Below are positions 22,168 through 32,171 of a stretch of 64,000 nt of DNA, in pieces. Within the stretch, counting starts at the first letter, position 1. The number at the start of each line of letters is the position of its first letter. The stretch comes from Moniliella sp. 'wahieum'. Its lineage: Eukaryota; Basidiomycota; Moniliellomycetes; Moniliellales; Moniliellaceae. Below the pieces are notes generated by a model. The model ran no database searches and had not been told where the DNA came from. It saw nothing but the letters and a program-made list of their open reading frames with translations. Location: contig RSEE01000011.1 of assembly GCA_003971905.1 (NCBI GenBank), positions 868,001 to 932,000 on the forward strand. The letters are read 5' to 3'. Made by a program: the position numbers and the translations under genes.

Positions 22168-24529
22168 ATGGCGCCCACCCACACCGCCACCGCCGGGCCC
22201 ACGTCCGTCCACCCGCTCTCCAACCATGCCACCGGCAGCGCCGACCTCTTGCCTGGCCCCGACCCGGGCCCAGCCCAGCTGCAGCTCGTCACAAGCCGCA
22301 GCGAAGGCAACCTGTGGGGCGTCCACCCTGCCGCCGCTCCCTCCTGTCCTCCTCTTCTTCCTCCCTCCTCCTCCACCCCGACCCCCATGCGCGCGCCTTC
22401 CCGTACCGGCCCCTCACACCCGAGCAGCGCGACAAGTACGACACATGCCTCGCCTACTTTACCAGCACCGAAGTCTACCCCCAACAGCTCCCCGGCAAAG
22501 GCAAGGCCCCGCTCCCCCTGGCGCCACTGACCGACGTGGAGAAGATGCGGCTGATGACGCGCGAAAGTATCCTGCGCTACCTGCGTGCGACCAAGTGGGA
22601 CGTGGAGCAGGCCAAGAAACGGTTGACTGAAACGATTGCCTGGCGGCGCGAGTTTGGTGCCGATGCGATTTCGGCCGCCTATGTCGAACCAGAGGCCAAG
22701 TCGGGCAAGGAGACCGTTCTTGGCTTCGACCGACATGGTCGGCCCTTGCACTACATGCACCCCCACCGCAGCGATACCCCCGAAACCGAACGACAGATGA
22801 AGTATGCGGTGTGGATCTTGGATGCGTGCATTGACTTGATGCCGCCCGGGTGGAACAGTTAGCGCTGCTGATCAACTTTGAGAACAAGTCGCGCAACCCC
22901 ACCTCAATTTCCAATGCCAAGCTCATGCTCTACATTCTCCAGAACCACTACGTCGAACGATTGGGCGTTGCAATGTGCATCAATGGTGCGTCCTGGTCTC
23001 CCTCTTTCTCGGTGCTGGCCTATCGATCGACGTACCAACCTTCTAACCTCCTTGTTCCTTTTCACTACCCTCTGGCAGTCCCGTGGATCTTCAAACTCTT
23101 TTGGAACGCCATCCAGTCGTTTATCGACCCCAATACCAAATCCAAGTGCATGTTTGACGAGGCAATTATGGGCGAAGTAGTTGCTTCGCAATTGCTGGGG
23201 GACTTGTACGTGCTCTTCCTTTCTTGCCTCTACACTCATACCCATTTCCCCCCCCCCCCCTCCTTTGCTCTGCAACTATGCTGACCAATCACTGATTCCT
23301 ATGTTTCTCTCTACGCAGCGGGGGCGACCTTGACCCTTTTATCACCACAGCACGTACTGGCCCGCCCTGCTGCACACCCTGACCGAACGCAAAAAAGAAA
23401 TGATGCACCGTTTCTTAACCGTGTGGGGGCAAAGTGGGTGCGTCCGAGTACATCATTCGAGGGGGCGAGGATGCTTGGCCTGGATCGGCGCCAGCTCGCC
23501 CGCCCGATGTGCCGCGGCACGTCCCCAACCCGCACCCGGACCTCGCCCGGCCCAGCTTATCTTCCATCTCTCTTCCACACGGGATTCAGTCGTGGTCGAC
23601 ACCCCGTCCAAGGGCAACACTCCTTCCTCCTCGATCCCTCCTGCATCTGTCCCTGAACCTGCCCCTACACCTGCTCCTGCCCCTGCCGCAGCGGAACCAC
23701 CAGCCCCGGCTCAACCTCCCATCTTGTCTGTGGAAGACGATGGGGACAACGATTTGGAGCGGTACGTGTCAGCTCGGACCGACCTAGAGCCCGTGACGCG
23801 TGGACAGCCACTGGTGGCCTCGCCAGGCAACGAGATGGACCATCTGGACTTTTCCACGCCCGGGGAGACATCCGGGGCGACGCCGGTCGCGTCTCGTTCC
23901 AAGAATTGTCCGACGCGCCCCTGGGACCAAGGCAACCGGCCTTGCGCCGCCCGAGAGCAGGATAGCTCGGTCGGGGAGCCAGCGGTCCATGGGATCCAGC
24001 GATACCCGCGCGGTCCGGCTCGTCCGTGAGCAAGCCTGTTGTCTCTACTCTGAAAGACACGCGCGACACGGCTTCGTGCCGCACGTCCAAGTCTCGCTCG
24101 GGGACACGTTCCGTGGCAGCTTGCAAGGTCTCGTTCGCCATGGCTCGCATTTACTTCACCATCCGCGTGCGCCGCGCAATTCCACGTCGGGTGCGCCGGC
24201 CGGCGGGGGGGAAGGAAACGTCATCGCGCGCCTCACTTCGCTCGCGTGGGTCCTTGTCCCCTAACGAGCAGGAAGCGGCGGCTGCAGCTGCAGCTGCAGC
24301 TACGCCGGCCTCGCCATCGCTAGGCCATTCGCATTCGCGTCGCTCCTTCTCCCCTGGCCGGCATCGTCTGAGCCGGATGCTGCGCAGGCGGACCGGTTCG
24401 CACGATACGCCTTCGTCTGAAGAGCATGGTCAGCACACTGCCCACGCGCTCGCGATGGCCCCTTCGCGTTCCGACTCGGCGTCAGAATCACGATCCGGAT
24501 CGGGGGGTCGGGGTCGGAACCGAGACTGA
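22168..24529 (+). CDS. Sec14-like CRAL-TRIO lipid-transfer protein
   Basis: After a Pro/Ser-rich N-terminus comes AFPYRPLTPEQRDKYDT. A CRAL-TRIO N-terminal helix set follows (LTDVEKMRLMTRESILRYLR), then the lipid-binding CRAL-TRIO fold: VLGFDRHGRPLHYMHPHRSD, LALLINFENKSRNPTSISNA, MLYILQNHYVERLGVAMCIN. Introns are 22986-23078 and one starting at about 23207 (GTACGT) and ending at about 23318; the exon between carries WIFKLFWNAIQSFIDP. The core ends STYWPALLHTLTERKKEMM. Family members exchange phosphatidylinositol and other lipids between membranes. The C-terminal 300 residues are low-complexity (Pro, Ser, Arg). Frame breaks occur near 22847 (GGG for GGGG), 23340 and 23430. The true stop is uncertain: the tail reads toward the MoaD-like domain next door. 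Confidence 0.85.
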
Positions 24530-24736
24530 CGCATCCCAAACGGAGCGAGTCGGACGATTTGGTCGCGCATGCGGCGGCGGTGCGGGCCAAGGAACCCGAG
24601 GAGCGGAAAGCGCGCGCGACGCACGATGCGCTGACCAAGTTGGTTGGCAAGCAGGGCGTTGGCGCGTTGGGCGTTGCGGGTGGAGCGAGCGACGGCGACG
24701 AGCGGGACGAGCGGGACGAGTGGGACGAAGGAGGAC

Positions 24737-25008
24737 GGGGCGGTGGTGGTATCGGTGCTGTACTTTGCTGCGGCACGCACTGCGTTGGGCAAGGGGGAAG
24801 AAGAGGTGCGTGTGCCGCCGCCGCACTCGGTCGCGACGCTGGCAAGGGAAGTGGAGCATCGCCACCGCTCCGACGCTGCGTTCGTCCAGGTCCTCGCGTC
24901 GTCGCGCTGGGCGGTGGATGAGGAGCTGGTGGAGCCCGAGGGAATGGGGTCGACGATGCTGCACACGGGGCAGACGGCGGCGCTGTTGCCGCCGGTGAGT
25001 GGGGGTAG
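24737..25008 (+). CDS. MoaD/MOCS2A-like molybdopterin synthase small subunit
   Basis: The frame reads VVVSVLYFAAARTALGKGEE, then VRVPPPHSVATL, SSRWAVDEELVEPEG and HTGQTAALLPPVSGG. This is the ubiquitin-like MoaD pattern, including the closing PPVSGG whose terminal glycine carries the thiocarboxylate sulfur used to make molybdopterin. As given, the frame runs on past the Gly-Gly; adding one G to the G5 run at 25001-25005 would put TAG directly after SGG, the expected terminus. No in-frame ATG precedes the domain: there is a stop near 24632, and the sequence between is an acidic repeat (DERDERDEWDE) in the neighbouring frame. So either the start is hidden by a missing base or the domain is the C-terminus of the Sec14-like protein. 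Moco synthesis implies enzymes such as nitrate reductase or sulfite oxidase elsewhere. Confidence 0.75.
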
Positions 25009-25106
25009 GCGGCGGGGCGAGATGCACCGGCTGCACTGAAGGTGATTTAATCCAGAAACTAGAATCGAGGGGAGCGTCTGCAACAGATACGTAAGGCAGG
25101 GCGCGT

Positions 25107-25115
25107 GCACGTGAG
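25107..25115. promoter_or_regulatory. E-box GCACGTGAG upstream of Lon
   Basis: Reverse complement CTCACGTGC, one base from GTCACGTGC. About 140 bp before the proposed Lon ATG. Confidence 0.4.
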
Positions 25116-25255
25116 GATGGGCTTACCTCAGCGGGGGGAGCGGAAGAGTGGCGGCGAGAAGAGGATGCCAATGGCCGATGACGAATGTAAAGTCCGCTAG
25201 CCAGCGGGAAGCGTGGTGGGTGCAGCTGCTACAAGCGAACGCCATCTCTACTGCG

Positions 25256-28200
25256 ATGCTCCCCACGCGAGCGTCTGGAGTGCGCTCGGCTGTGGGCGCA
25301 GTGGGTGCTGCGGCGGTGCGGCTGCCGGTGCCGCTGTCCGCTCGCTGCCCCGCTCGCTGCCCGCCGCCCTCCCCTCGCCACGCCCGCCGCGTCCGTTGCC
25401 GTCGCCCGCCGCCTGCTCGCCACCTCCGCCCCCCCCCCCTTCGCGCAGGAAGCGCCCGACCCGCTCGCGCGACGGCCAGCACTCCGACAAGCACGCGCGC
25501 CGACGACCAGGAGGACGACCAGGACGGTGTCCAGCCGACCGCCGCCGGCCCGGCCGTCGCTCGGCCCGCACTCATGCTACTGCCGCTGCCGATGCCAATG
25601 CCAATGCCAAGCCAACGACCACGACCACCCCATCGAAATTGACTTGGACATTGATGACGCCGACTTTGACCTGGACGAGGGCCAGCAATCATGACCATTG
25701 GCGGTCCCAACGGCCAGACCCGCATCGTCGTTGTGCGCCACAACCCCCCTCGCCTTCCAGCCCATCTCACCGCTCCGACGAGCCTGCCGCCCTCGGAGCC
25801 GAGCGACAAGCCCGCCGCACGCGCAAGAAGAAACCGGCATCTACCCCCGAGGCGCCCAACGCTCCCTCCCCCACATCCCGTCGCCGCCCGTCCAGCAAGG
25901 CCGTCGAGACGGCTTCAGATTCGTCAGCGGCGGCCGCGAACGGGGCGGCGGCCGGACCGGATTCCGCCTCGGGCACCAACGGCAACTCGGACGGGGACGC
26001 GCGCCGCCGCCTCCTCCCTCTGGTCCTCCTCCGCCCCCGAAACGTACCCCCAAGTACTCGCGCTTCCGATTGCCGGTCGTCCGCTCTTCCCGGACCACCG
26101 CAAGGTGGTGGTGGTGACGGACCCCAAGGCGATGGCGGCGGATTGACAAGGTGATCCAGGCTGGTGAGCCGTGGGTAGGCGCGTTCCTCCTCAAGGACGG
26201 GCACGAAGATGCCGATATTCTCACTTCGGCCGAACAGGTGCACCAAGTGGGTGTTTTTGTCGGATCGTTTCTACCTGGCGTTCCCGCCCGGTTGGCCCCG
26301 AGGGAGCGACCGATGGTCCTGCGAGCTCCGAGGGCGACCGTCTCTCCGTCTTGCTTGTGCCTGTGCGTAGGATCTCGATTGAGGATGTGTTTCAGCCCAA
26401 CATGGTGACGGTGGCCCCCAAGGCTCCCACGCCGACGGCCCCTGTTGAGCCTGCGTCGGCTGATTCGGCCCCCACGGCTGCCAAGGCTGAGGGATCCGGG
26501 TCTAGCGTGGCCGAAGAGCCAGAGGTCGAGGGCAAGAAGATCACGCCTGCCGAGCTAACGGAACGCGAGGCTGCTCAAGCGCCCGAGCCTGCCGAGGTGA
26601 CTTCGTCCGTTGAGCGCGAGACGGAAACGGCGGTGGAAGGGGTGCATCCTCGCCAGGCCGAGTCCGCTCAAGCGGAAGTGCTGCATGATTTGGAAGTGTC
26701 AATGGTGCAGGTGCACAACTACCCTATTGAGCCGTACGAGTTGACGACGCCGCTCAAGACCAAGATGAACGAGATCATCTCGGCGCTCAATTCGTTCTGG
26801 ACCTTGACTGCCCGTTCGCCCACCGAGTCCAACTTGGCCATCTACAAGAGCCGTGTGTCGCCCGAGATGTTGGCCAACCCAGAACAATTGTCCGACTTTG
26901 TTGCTGCGATCAGCGGGATCGAGTCGGGCCATGAGCTGCAGCATTTGCTTGAAGCGCGAACGATTGAAGAACGGTTGGACTTGGCGCTGTCGACAGCGCA
27001 GAAAGACTTGCTGAACCTTGAGATGCAGATCCGGTTTATGCGCGAGACGGACCAAAAGACCCAACAGCGTAACAAGGAGTTTGTCCTGCAAGAGCAGATG
27101 AAACAGATCAAGAAGGAGCTGGGTTCCGAAGCCGAACGTGAAACGGTGGCTGCCAATTCCAAGCCAAGGCGGATACACTGGCCATGCCCGACGAGGTACG
27201 CAAGGTTTGACGAAGAACTGAGCAAGTTCCGTTCCCCCGAGTCCCAAAGCTACGACCAAAACGTCACGCGCAACTACCTCGAGTGGCTCACCTCTCTTCC
27301 CTGGGGGATCACAACCAAAGAGCGCTTGTCGACCAAGAATGCCAAGGCGGTCTTGGACAAGGATCACTTTGGTTTGAAAGATGTCAAGGACCGCATCCTC
27401 GAGTTCTTGGCCGTAGGCCAACTCAAGGGCTCCATCCAAGGCAAAATCATCTGTCTCCATGGTCCGCCAGGCGTGGGCAAAACGTCGATTGGCAAATCGA
27501 TTGCGCGTGACCGATCGCAAGTTCTTCCGCTTCTCCTTGGGTGGTCTGGGGGACTATGCTGAGATCAAGGGCCACCGCCGCACCTACGTGGCGGCCATGC
27601 CGGGCAAGGCGGTGCAGGCGCTCAAGGCAACTCAGTCGGAGAACCCTGTGATTCTGCTGGACGAGGTGGACAAGGTTGGCGAAGGTCGCGCGCACGGCGG
27701 AGACCCAGCGGCCGCGCTGCTCGAGATGCTGGACCCGAACAGAACCATAACTTTTTGGATTTGTACCTGGATGTACCGATTGATTTGTCGCGTGTCTTGT
27801 TTGTCTGCACGGCCAACGACCCTTCGCGCATCCCGCGGCCGCTGTGGGACCGGATGGAAGCGATTGAAGTCACCTCCTACACCCCGGCCGAGCAGTTCCA
27901 GATCGCCAAGGGTTACCTGATCCCCAATGCGATGGAAGAGAATGGGTTGACGGGAGGCGACATCTCCATGCCCGATTCGGTCATTACGCATCTGCTCCAA
28001 GGCTACATTCGCGAGTCGGGCGTTCGTGGGCTGCAAAAACGCTCAACAAGGTGTACCGCAAGATCGCGTTCCGTTTGGTGACCCAGTACGGCGATGTGGT
28101 AGACGAAATCCAGCCGGAACGCCCGAGCAGGAAGCAGCGGAACACAAATTGGTCCAAGACGCCGCCGAGGACGCCGCCAAGGCCACTGGGTCTTCCCAAC

Positions 28201-29105
28201 AGGCGGAAATCCAAGCGGGCGAGGCGGTGCTCAAGGCCAAGCAAGACAAGGACCAAACCCTTGATTGAACGGCTCCACTTGCCCAAGGATTTCAAGTTGG
28301 TGATCAGCGAGAGGACGTGCACGACTTTTTGGGCCCGCCGTACCCCAACACCGACCGGCTCTTCCCGGCGGTCATGCCGTCCGGGGTGTCGAACGGACTG
28401 GCATTTACCAACACGGGAGCTGGTACGCTCACGCCCATTGAGGCCACCTGTTGCCCGGTACGGGCCAGGTACGGTTAACGGGCCACTTGGGGCAGGTGAT
28501 CCAAGAGTCGGCACAGCTCGCCCTGAGCTGGGTCAAGTCGAATGCGAGCTTGCTGGGCGTGGAAAGGGGTGGATGGAAAAGAAGGACTTGCACTTGCACA
28601 TGCCCGATGGCCAAACGCCCAAGGACGGTCCGTCGGCCGGGTGGCGCTTATCACGTGCTTGGTATCGCTGGTGCTGAACAAGCCTGTGCCACACACGTTG
28701 GCCATGACGGGCGAAGCGTCGTTGCGCGGGATGGTGTTGCCCGTGGGCGGGCTGAAGGAGAAACTGATTGCAGCCCATCGCAACGGGATGAAACAACTGA
28801 TTTTGCCCGCGGCAGTGCAGCCGCAAGTGGAAACGGACGTGGCGAAACCAATCCGAGACGCTATGCAGATCCATTATGTCCACGATGTGTTTGCCGCGCT
28901 TCAGGTGGCCTTTGGCCCCGGCCCTTGGTCCGCCGAGGCTGACAAGTTGGCAGAGCAACGTGCTTCCGATGCTTCCTCGTCGCCATCGCCGTCGCCATCG
29001 CCATCGACCTCACCGTCACCCTCACCGCCCCTCCCTCCTTCTGACGCACCATCGTCCCCGTCGTCCCCTTTGCCCTCGGCAACCGACCGCCCACCGGCTA
29101 ACTAA
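25256..29105 (+). CDS. PIM1: Mitochondrial Lon protease (Pim1 type)
   Basis: This is an ATP-dependent serine protease of the mitochondrial matrix that degrades misfolded proteins and binds mtDNA. The N-terminus is Arg/Ala-rich with [11 protein letters not shown], a likely transit peptide; an acidic and a basic low-complexity linker follow. The Lon N-domain starts at [20 protein letters not shown]. Then come a coiled stretch ([13 protein letters not shown]), Walker [10 protein letters not shown], Walker [14 protein letters not shown] core [20 protein letters not shown] and the protease domain, with catalytic Ser in KDGPSAG and Lys in [13 protein letters not shown]. The C-terminal tail is Ser/Pro-rich. 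About eleven one- or two-base breaks lie between 27165 and 28655, where conserved sequence hops frame; the residues themselves are well conserved. Start 25256 is the nearest ATG before the presequence, but the N-terminus also changes frame. Confidence 0.9.
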
Positions 29106-29962
29106 ACAGACGAAGCCACGCGACTGTGCAATTGTACCCCATCCTCTCCCATCCGCATGCCCATTCAATTAGTAGCGTACGCCCCACACTCTTGGCATGA
29201 CCAATGCACACTGTCCCTTGCGACGCGTCCTGCGGGTCCGTCAGTGGGTCCGGTGAAATAGCATACGTGGGGAGTTGTTGCTCACGAACCTGAGCAGGCT
29301 AACGTTAGGGAAGAACTCAGCTAGATCCGATACTGGTCGTGCTGTTCATGCTGTTCATGCTGTTGTTCATGCCTGCATGCCGTGGGGAGGGTCGGCGAAC
29401 GGGTAAGACGGGTAAGCTGGTATAGGTAGTATAGGTGGGTAGTGGGACTGGAGGATCGACAGCATCAGAGAATGATTATAGTTACGGTGGTCGACATCTC
29501 GAGATCGAAATCGAACGCCTGCGTCGTGTATCAGGCCTCAGGGCATCAGGCCTCAGACCGCAAGAGGAATGTGCAGACAAATAGATGTGCTATTAGGTGC
29601 ATCACGGACCAGCGCCAACGAGACAAGAGACAAGATAGGTAGCGAGGGGGCCAAGAGCAAGAGAAAGAGAAAGAGAGATGAGTGTCCGTTGTGGAACCGA
29701 GAGAAATAGTAGGCAGAGGATGCATGGGGTAAGAGCCGAGGCCATTGAGCCTGGCGTACAGAGCGCGTCGGCTTGATTAGATTGGCACGCAGCCCCTTGG
29801 CATGGCTGGAGATGAACGGTTCGGTCCTCGCAAGTCAGATCGACGTTTCAAGGAAGGCATGGCAGGGTAGGTAACCAGGTAGGCAGGGGGCATCAAGTGT
29901 CCGTCGGAGCACCGCTTGGGGGGGGAGGGTCTCTGTCGGCACGACTACTACGCTCAGAGGAT
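29106..29962. other. Convergent intergenic 0.86 kb
   Basis: Lies between the Lon and eIF4E-like stop codons. Holds a GTTCATGCT triplication near 29345 and TCAGGCC/TCAGGGCA heptads at 29531-29558. No gene seen. Confidence 0.5.
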
Positions 29963-31902
29963 TTACTTGTGTCCCGACCGCCACGAGCCGGCCGTACGAT
30001 CGGTGGCATCCTCGGGCGTGGCCGTGACCAAGGACCAAAAGGCCGCCTTGTCCGTTGCCCACGAATCCCGCTTGGTGTGGGGGGTGAATTGTACGCGCAC
30101 CCCAGGGACCGAAGCAAGGTCCATTGCCTCCACCGCTTTATGCGCCAACCGGTTCAGCGCTCCAACCGACGCTGCGTCGTACCTTCGAACCCAGAGCGCG
30201 AGGCGGTGCAGACCCGGACGAACAGTTACGACGGCGCCGGTTACCAAGTCCATATCATCCTCATCTTCCGTAACAGTTTCCGGCGCCAACTGTTCCCCAA
30301 TCAAAGCGAGCACGAGCCAAGTCCAGGACCGATCCAGCAGCGCCGGATTGGATACTGGCAAGGTAACGGTCCATCGGCCACCTTGCGCGTTGGCCCGGTC
30401 CTCCCATGCCGGCGTGACACCGCGCTTAAACAAGTGGTAGGAGAAGGAGCTTCCGCTAGAACTGGAACTGAAGCTGGAGCTGGAGTTGGTCTGGCCCGAG
30501 GTATCCGCGTTGCCCAACGTAGACGGTCGACGGAGCGACTTGAACGTAGCCATAAAACTTTCGACCGTGTCGAACGTGCCTAGGTTCTTGAGGGACGCAG
30601 CCCAGCGTCCTTGCCCTTTGGCACTGCGTGCTTCCTGCCCCTCGGAGGCATCGGCGGTCGAGGCCGAGGCCGAACGCGGTGCGCTGGTCACGTCCGGGTA
30701 GGGAAGACGAGGACTTGTTACGCCGACGGCTGTGGCAGAGGGGGCAGGCGCCGCTTGCGAAGGATTCCACCCCGTTGAATCAAAGTATAACGTCCTGCAA
30801 AGTCGGCAACAGAGTAGAGAGAAAAAACAAACGGCAAGCGGCGTGGTTCACATCATCGCGTACACGTGGCCCAAACGAAGGGAGGGGGGGGGGGGGGAGA
30901 GGAGGGTTGTGAGGCAGCACAGAAAAAACGAGAGTCCAGTCCATTCACCCAAAATGTAACAAAAAGAAGAAAAAGCAAACAAAAACAGGGGACATCAGTA
31001 TTTAGACGAAAAAAGAAACCCACAAAAACGTGGACATCAGCATTCACCGCACTGACGGCATGGAGAGAGTATGTGCAGTTGGATATGATTGCCGTCTCTC
31101 AACAGAAAGTGGGGAGATGGGGTTAAGCCTACTGTGAGGCAAACAGAACTCCTCGCCAGCCTTGGGACACTTGCCACTGGGACCAAAGCCTCATCTACCA
31201 AACCAAAAGGGAAACAAGAAAAAGGAAGAAAAGAACATACCAAGGTTCCGTAAGGGGATGCGAGACCGATCCGTCCGGGCCAACCTCACCCTCGTTCGTC
31301 TTGGTGGGCTTGACGGGCGAAGAAGGCCGGGGGGAAGCGGGGATGTAGAAGAGCAGGTGATTGTGCCTCCGGGGTACTTTGTGGTCCGCCAGGTCTAGGG
31401 CCAAGGAGTTGCCTACACGGCGAGAGGCAATGGACGGCTGGCTGCCGTCAAGCCCGTCGGCGGGGGCGGAGCTGTTGAGGGCGGGGGGGAAAGCACGTGT
31501 GGGCGAGAGGGGGGCGGATGGGGCAGTGGCGGACGATGGATGGGCTGCGTCGGGCGCGAGACGACCGGCGAGCTCGAGGCGTCGCTTTGGGCGGTCGGGC
31601 GAGGCGGGCGGGGGCGGGCCGGGGAGGGGTGGAAGCGGTGGGCGAGCTGGTCGAGGGTGGGGCCACGCTTGGTGGGCGACGGTGGGTGGGCCATGGAGGA
31701 GCGGGAGGGGCGATGGTGGTGGTGAAGCAGGTGCCGGACAAGGCGGGCCGAGGGAGCGTGGGCGGCGGAACAATGGAGGGGGTTTGGTCTGAGATGCTGG
31801 ATCGGCGGCGTGGTTCGGCGGCCGGTGTTGGTGTGTTGGTGCCGAGGCAGAGTGCTGGTGCGGGCGCCGCTTTGCTCCGAGCGTCGGCCGCTGGCGCGGC
31901 AT
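29963..31902 (-). CDS. eIF4E-family cap-binding protein with insertions
   Basis: Exon 1 (31902-31241) is Pro/Ser-rich and ends in HPLTEPW. A 446-nt intron (30795-31240, GTATGT...GCAG) joins to TLYFDSTGWNPS in exon 2 (30794-29963). Conserved blocks are LGTFDTVESF, YHLFKRGVTPAWED, GGRWTVTLP, WTWLVLALIGEQ, VTGAVVTVR, HRLALWVR and VRVQFTPHTK. Equivalents of human cap-contact W56, W102, E103 and W166 are present (GRWAAS, PAWED, LALWV). Human W73, which binds eIF4G and 4E-BPs, is Met (VESFMATF). Inserts of about 50 residues after LYFDSTG and about 20 Ser-rich residues before YHLFK are unusual. It could be a translation factor or a 4EHP-like repressor. N-terminal frame changes are likely and ATG 31902 is tentative. 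Shares a 269-bp promoter with the Mdv1-like gene. Confidence 0.82.
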
Positions 31903-31919
31903 CCGTGCGGTCCCCGCGC

Positions 31920-31928
31920 GTCACGTGC
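31920..31928. promoter_or_regulatory. E-box GTCACGTGC in the eIF4E/Mdv1 divergent promoter
   Basis: Exact nine-base match to 22043-22051 and to the complement of 13012-13020. About 18 bp from the proposed eIF4E-like ATG and 244 bp from the Mdv1-like ATG. Confidence 0.5.
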
Positions 31929-32171
31929 CAGCCTTGGCCTGTCTTGGCCTGTCTTGGGCTGTCGCTAGGGCACCTTAGGTAAGCCATGCGTCGATTTGAA
32001 ATCAGCAAAACGGCTGAGGTCAGCCGGTGTGAGTTGTGTTGGATGGTGGGTGATCGCTCATGCGCCGTCGGCTCGCTTGGTTGGCTGCGGCCGGTCCCGC
32101 CGCCCACAGCAAAAAGAACAATCTGGCGCTCATCAACATCGCCCTGCCTGGTCGCCAGCCGCCGCCACCGC

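Noticed and set aside
27160-27210. Programmed frameshifting or ultra-short introns in Lon
   Set aside because: The breaks share no slippery heptamer or splice sites and occur in many genes at various runs; missing bases explain all of them more simply.
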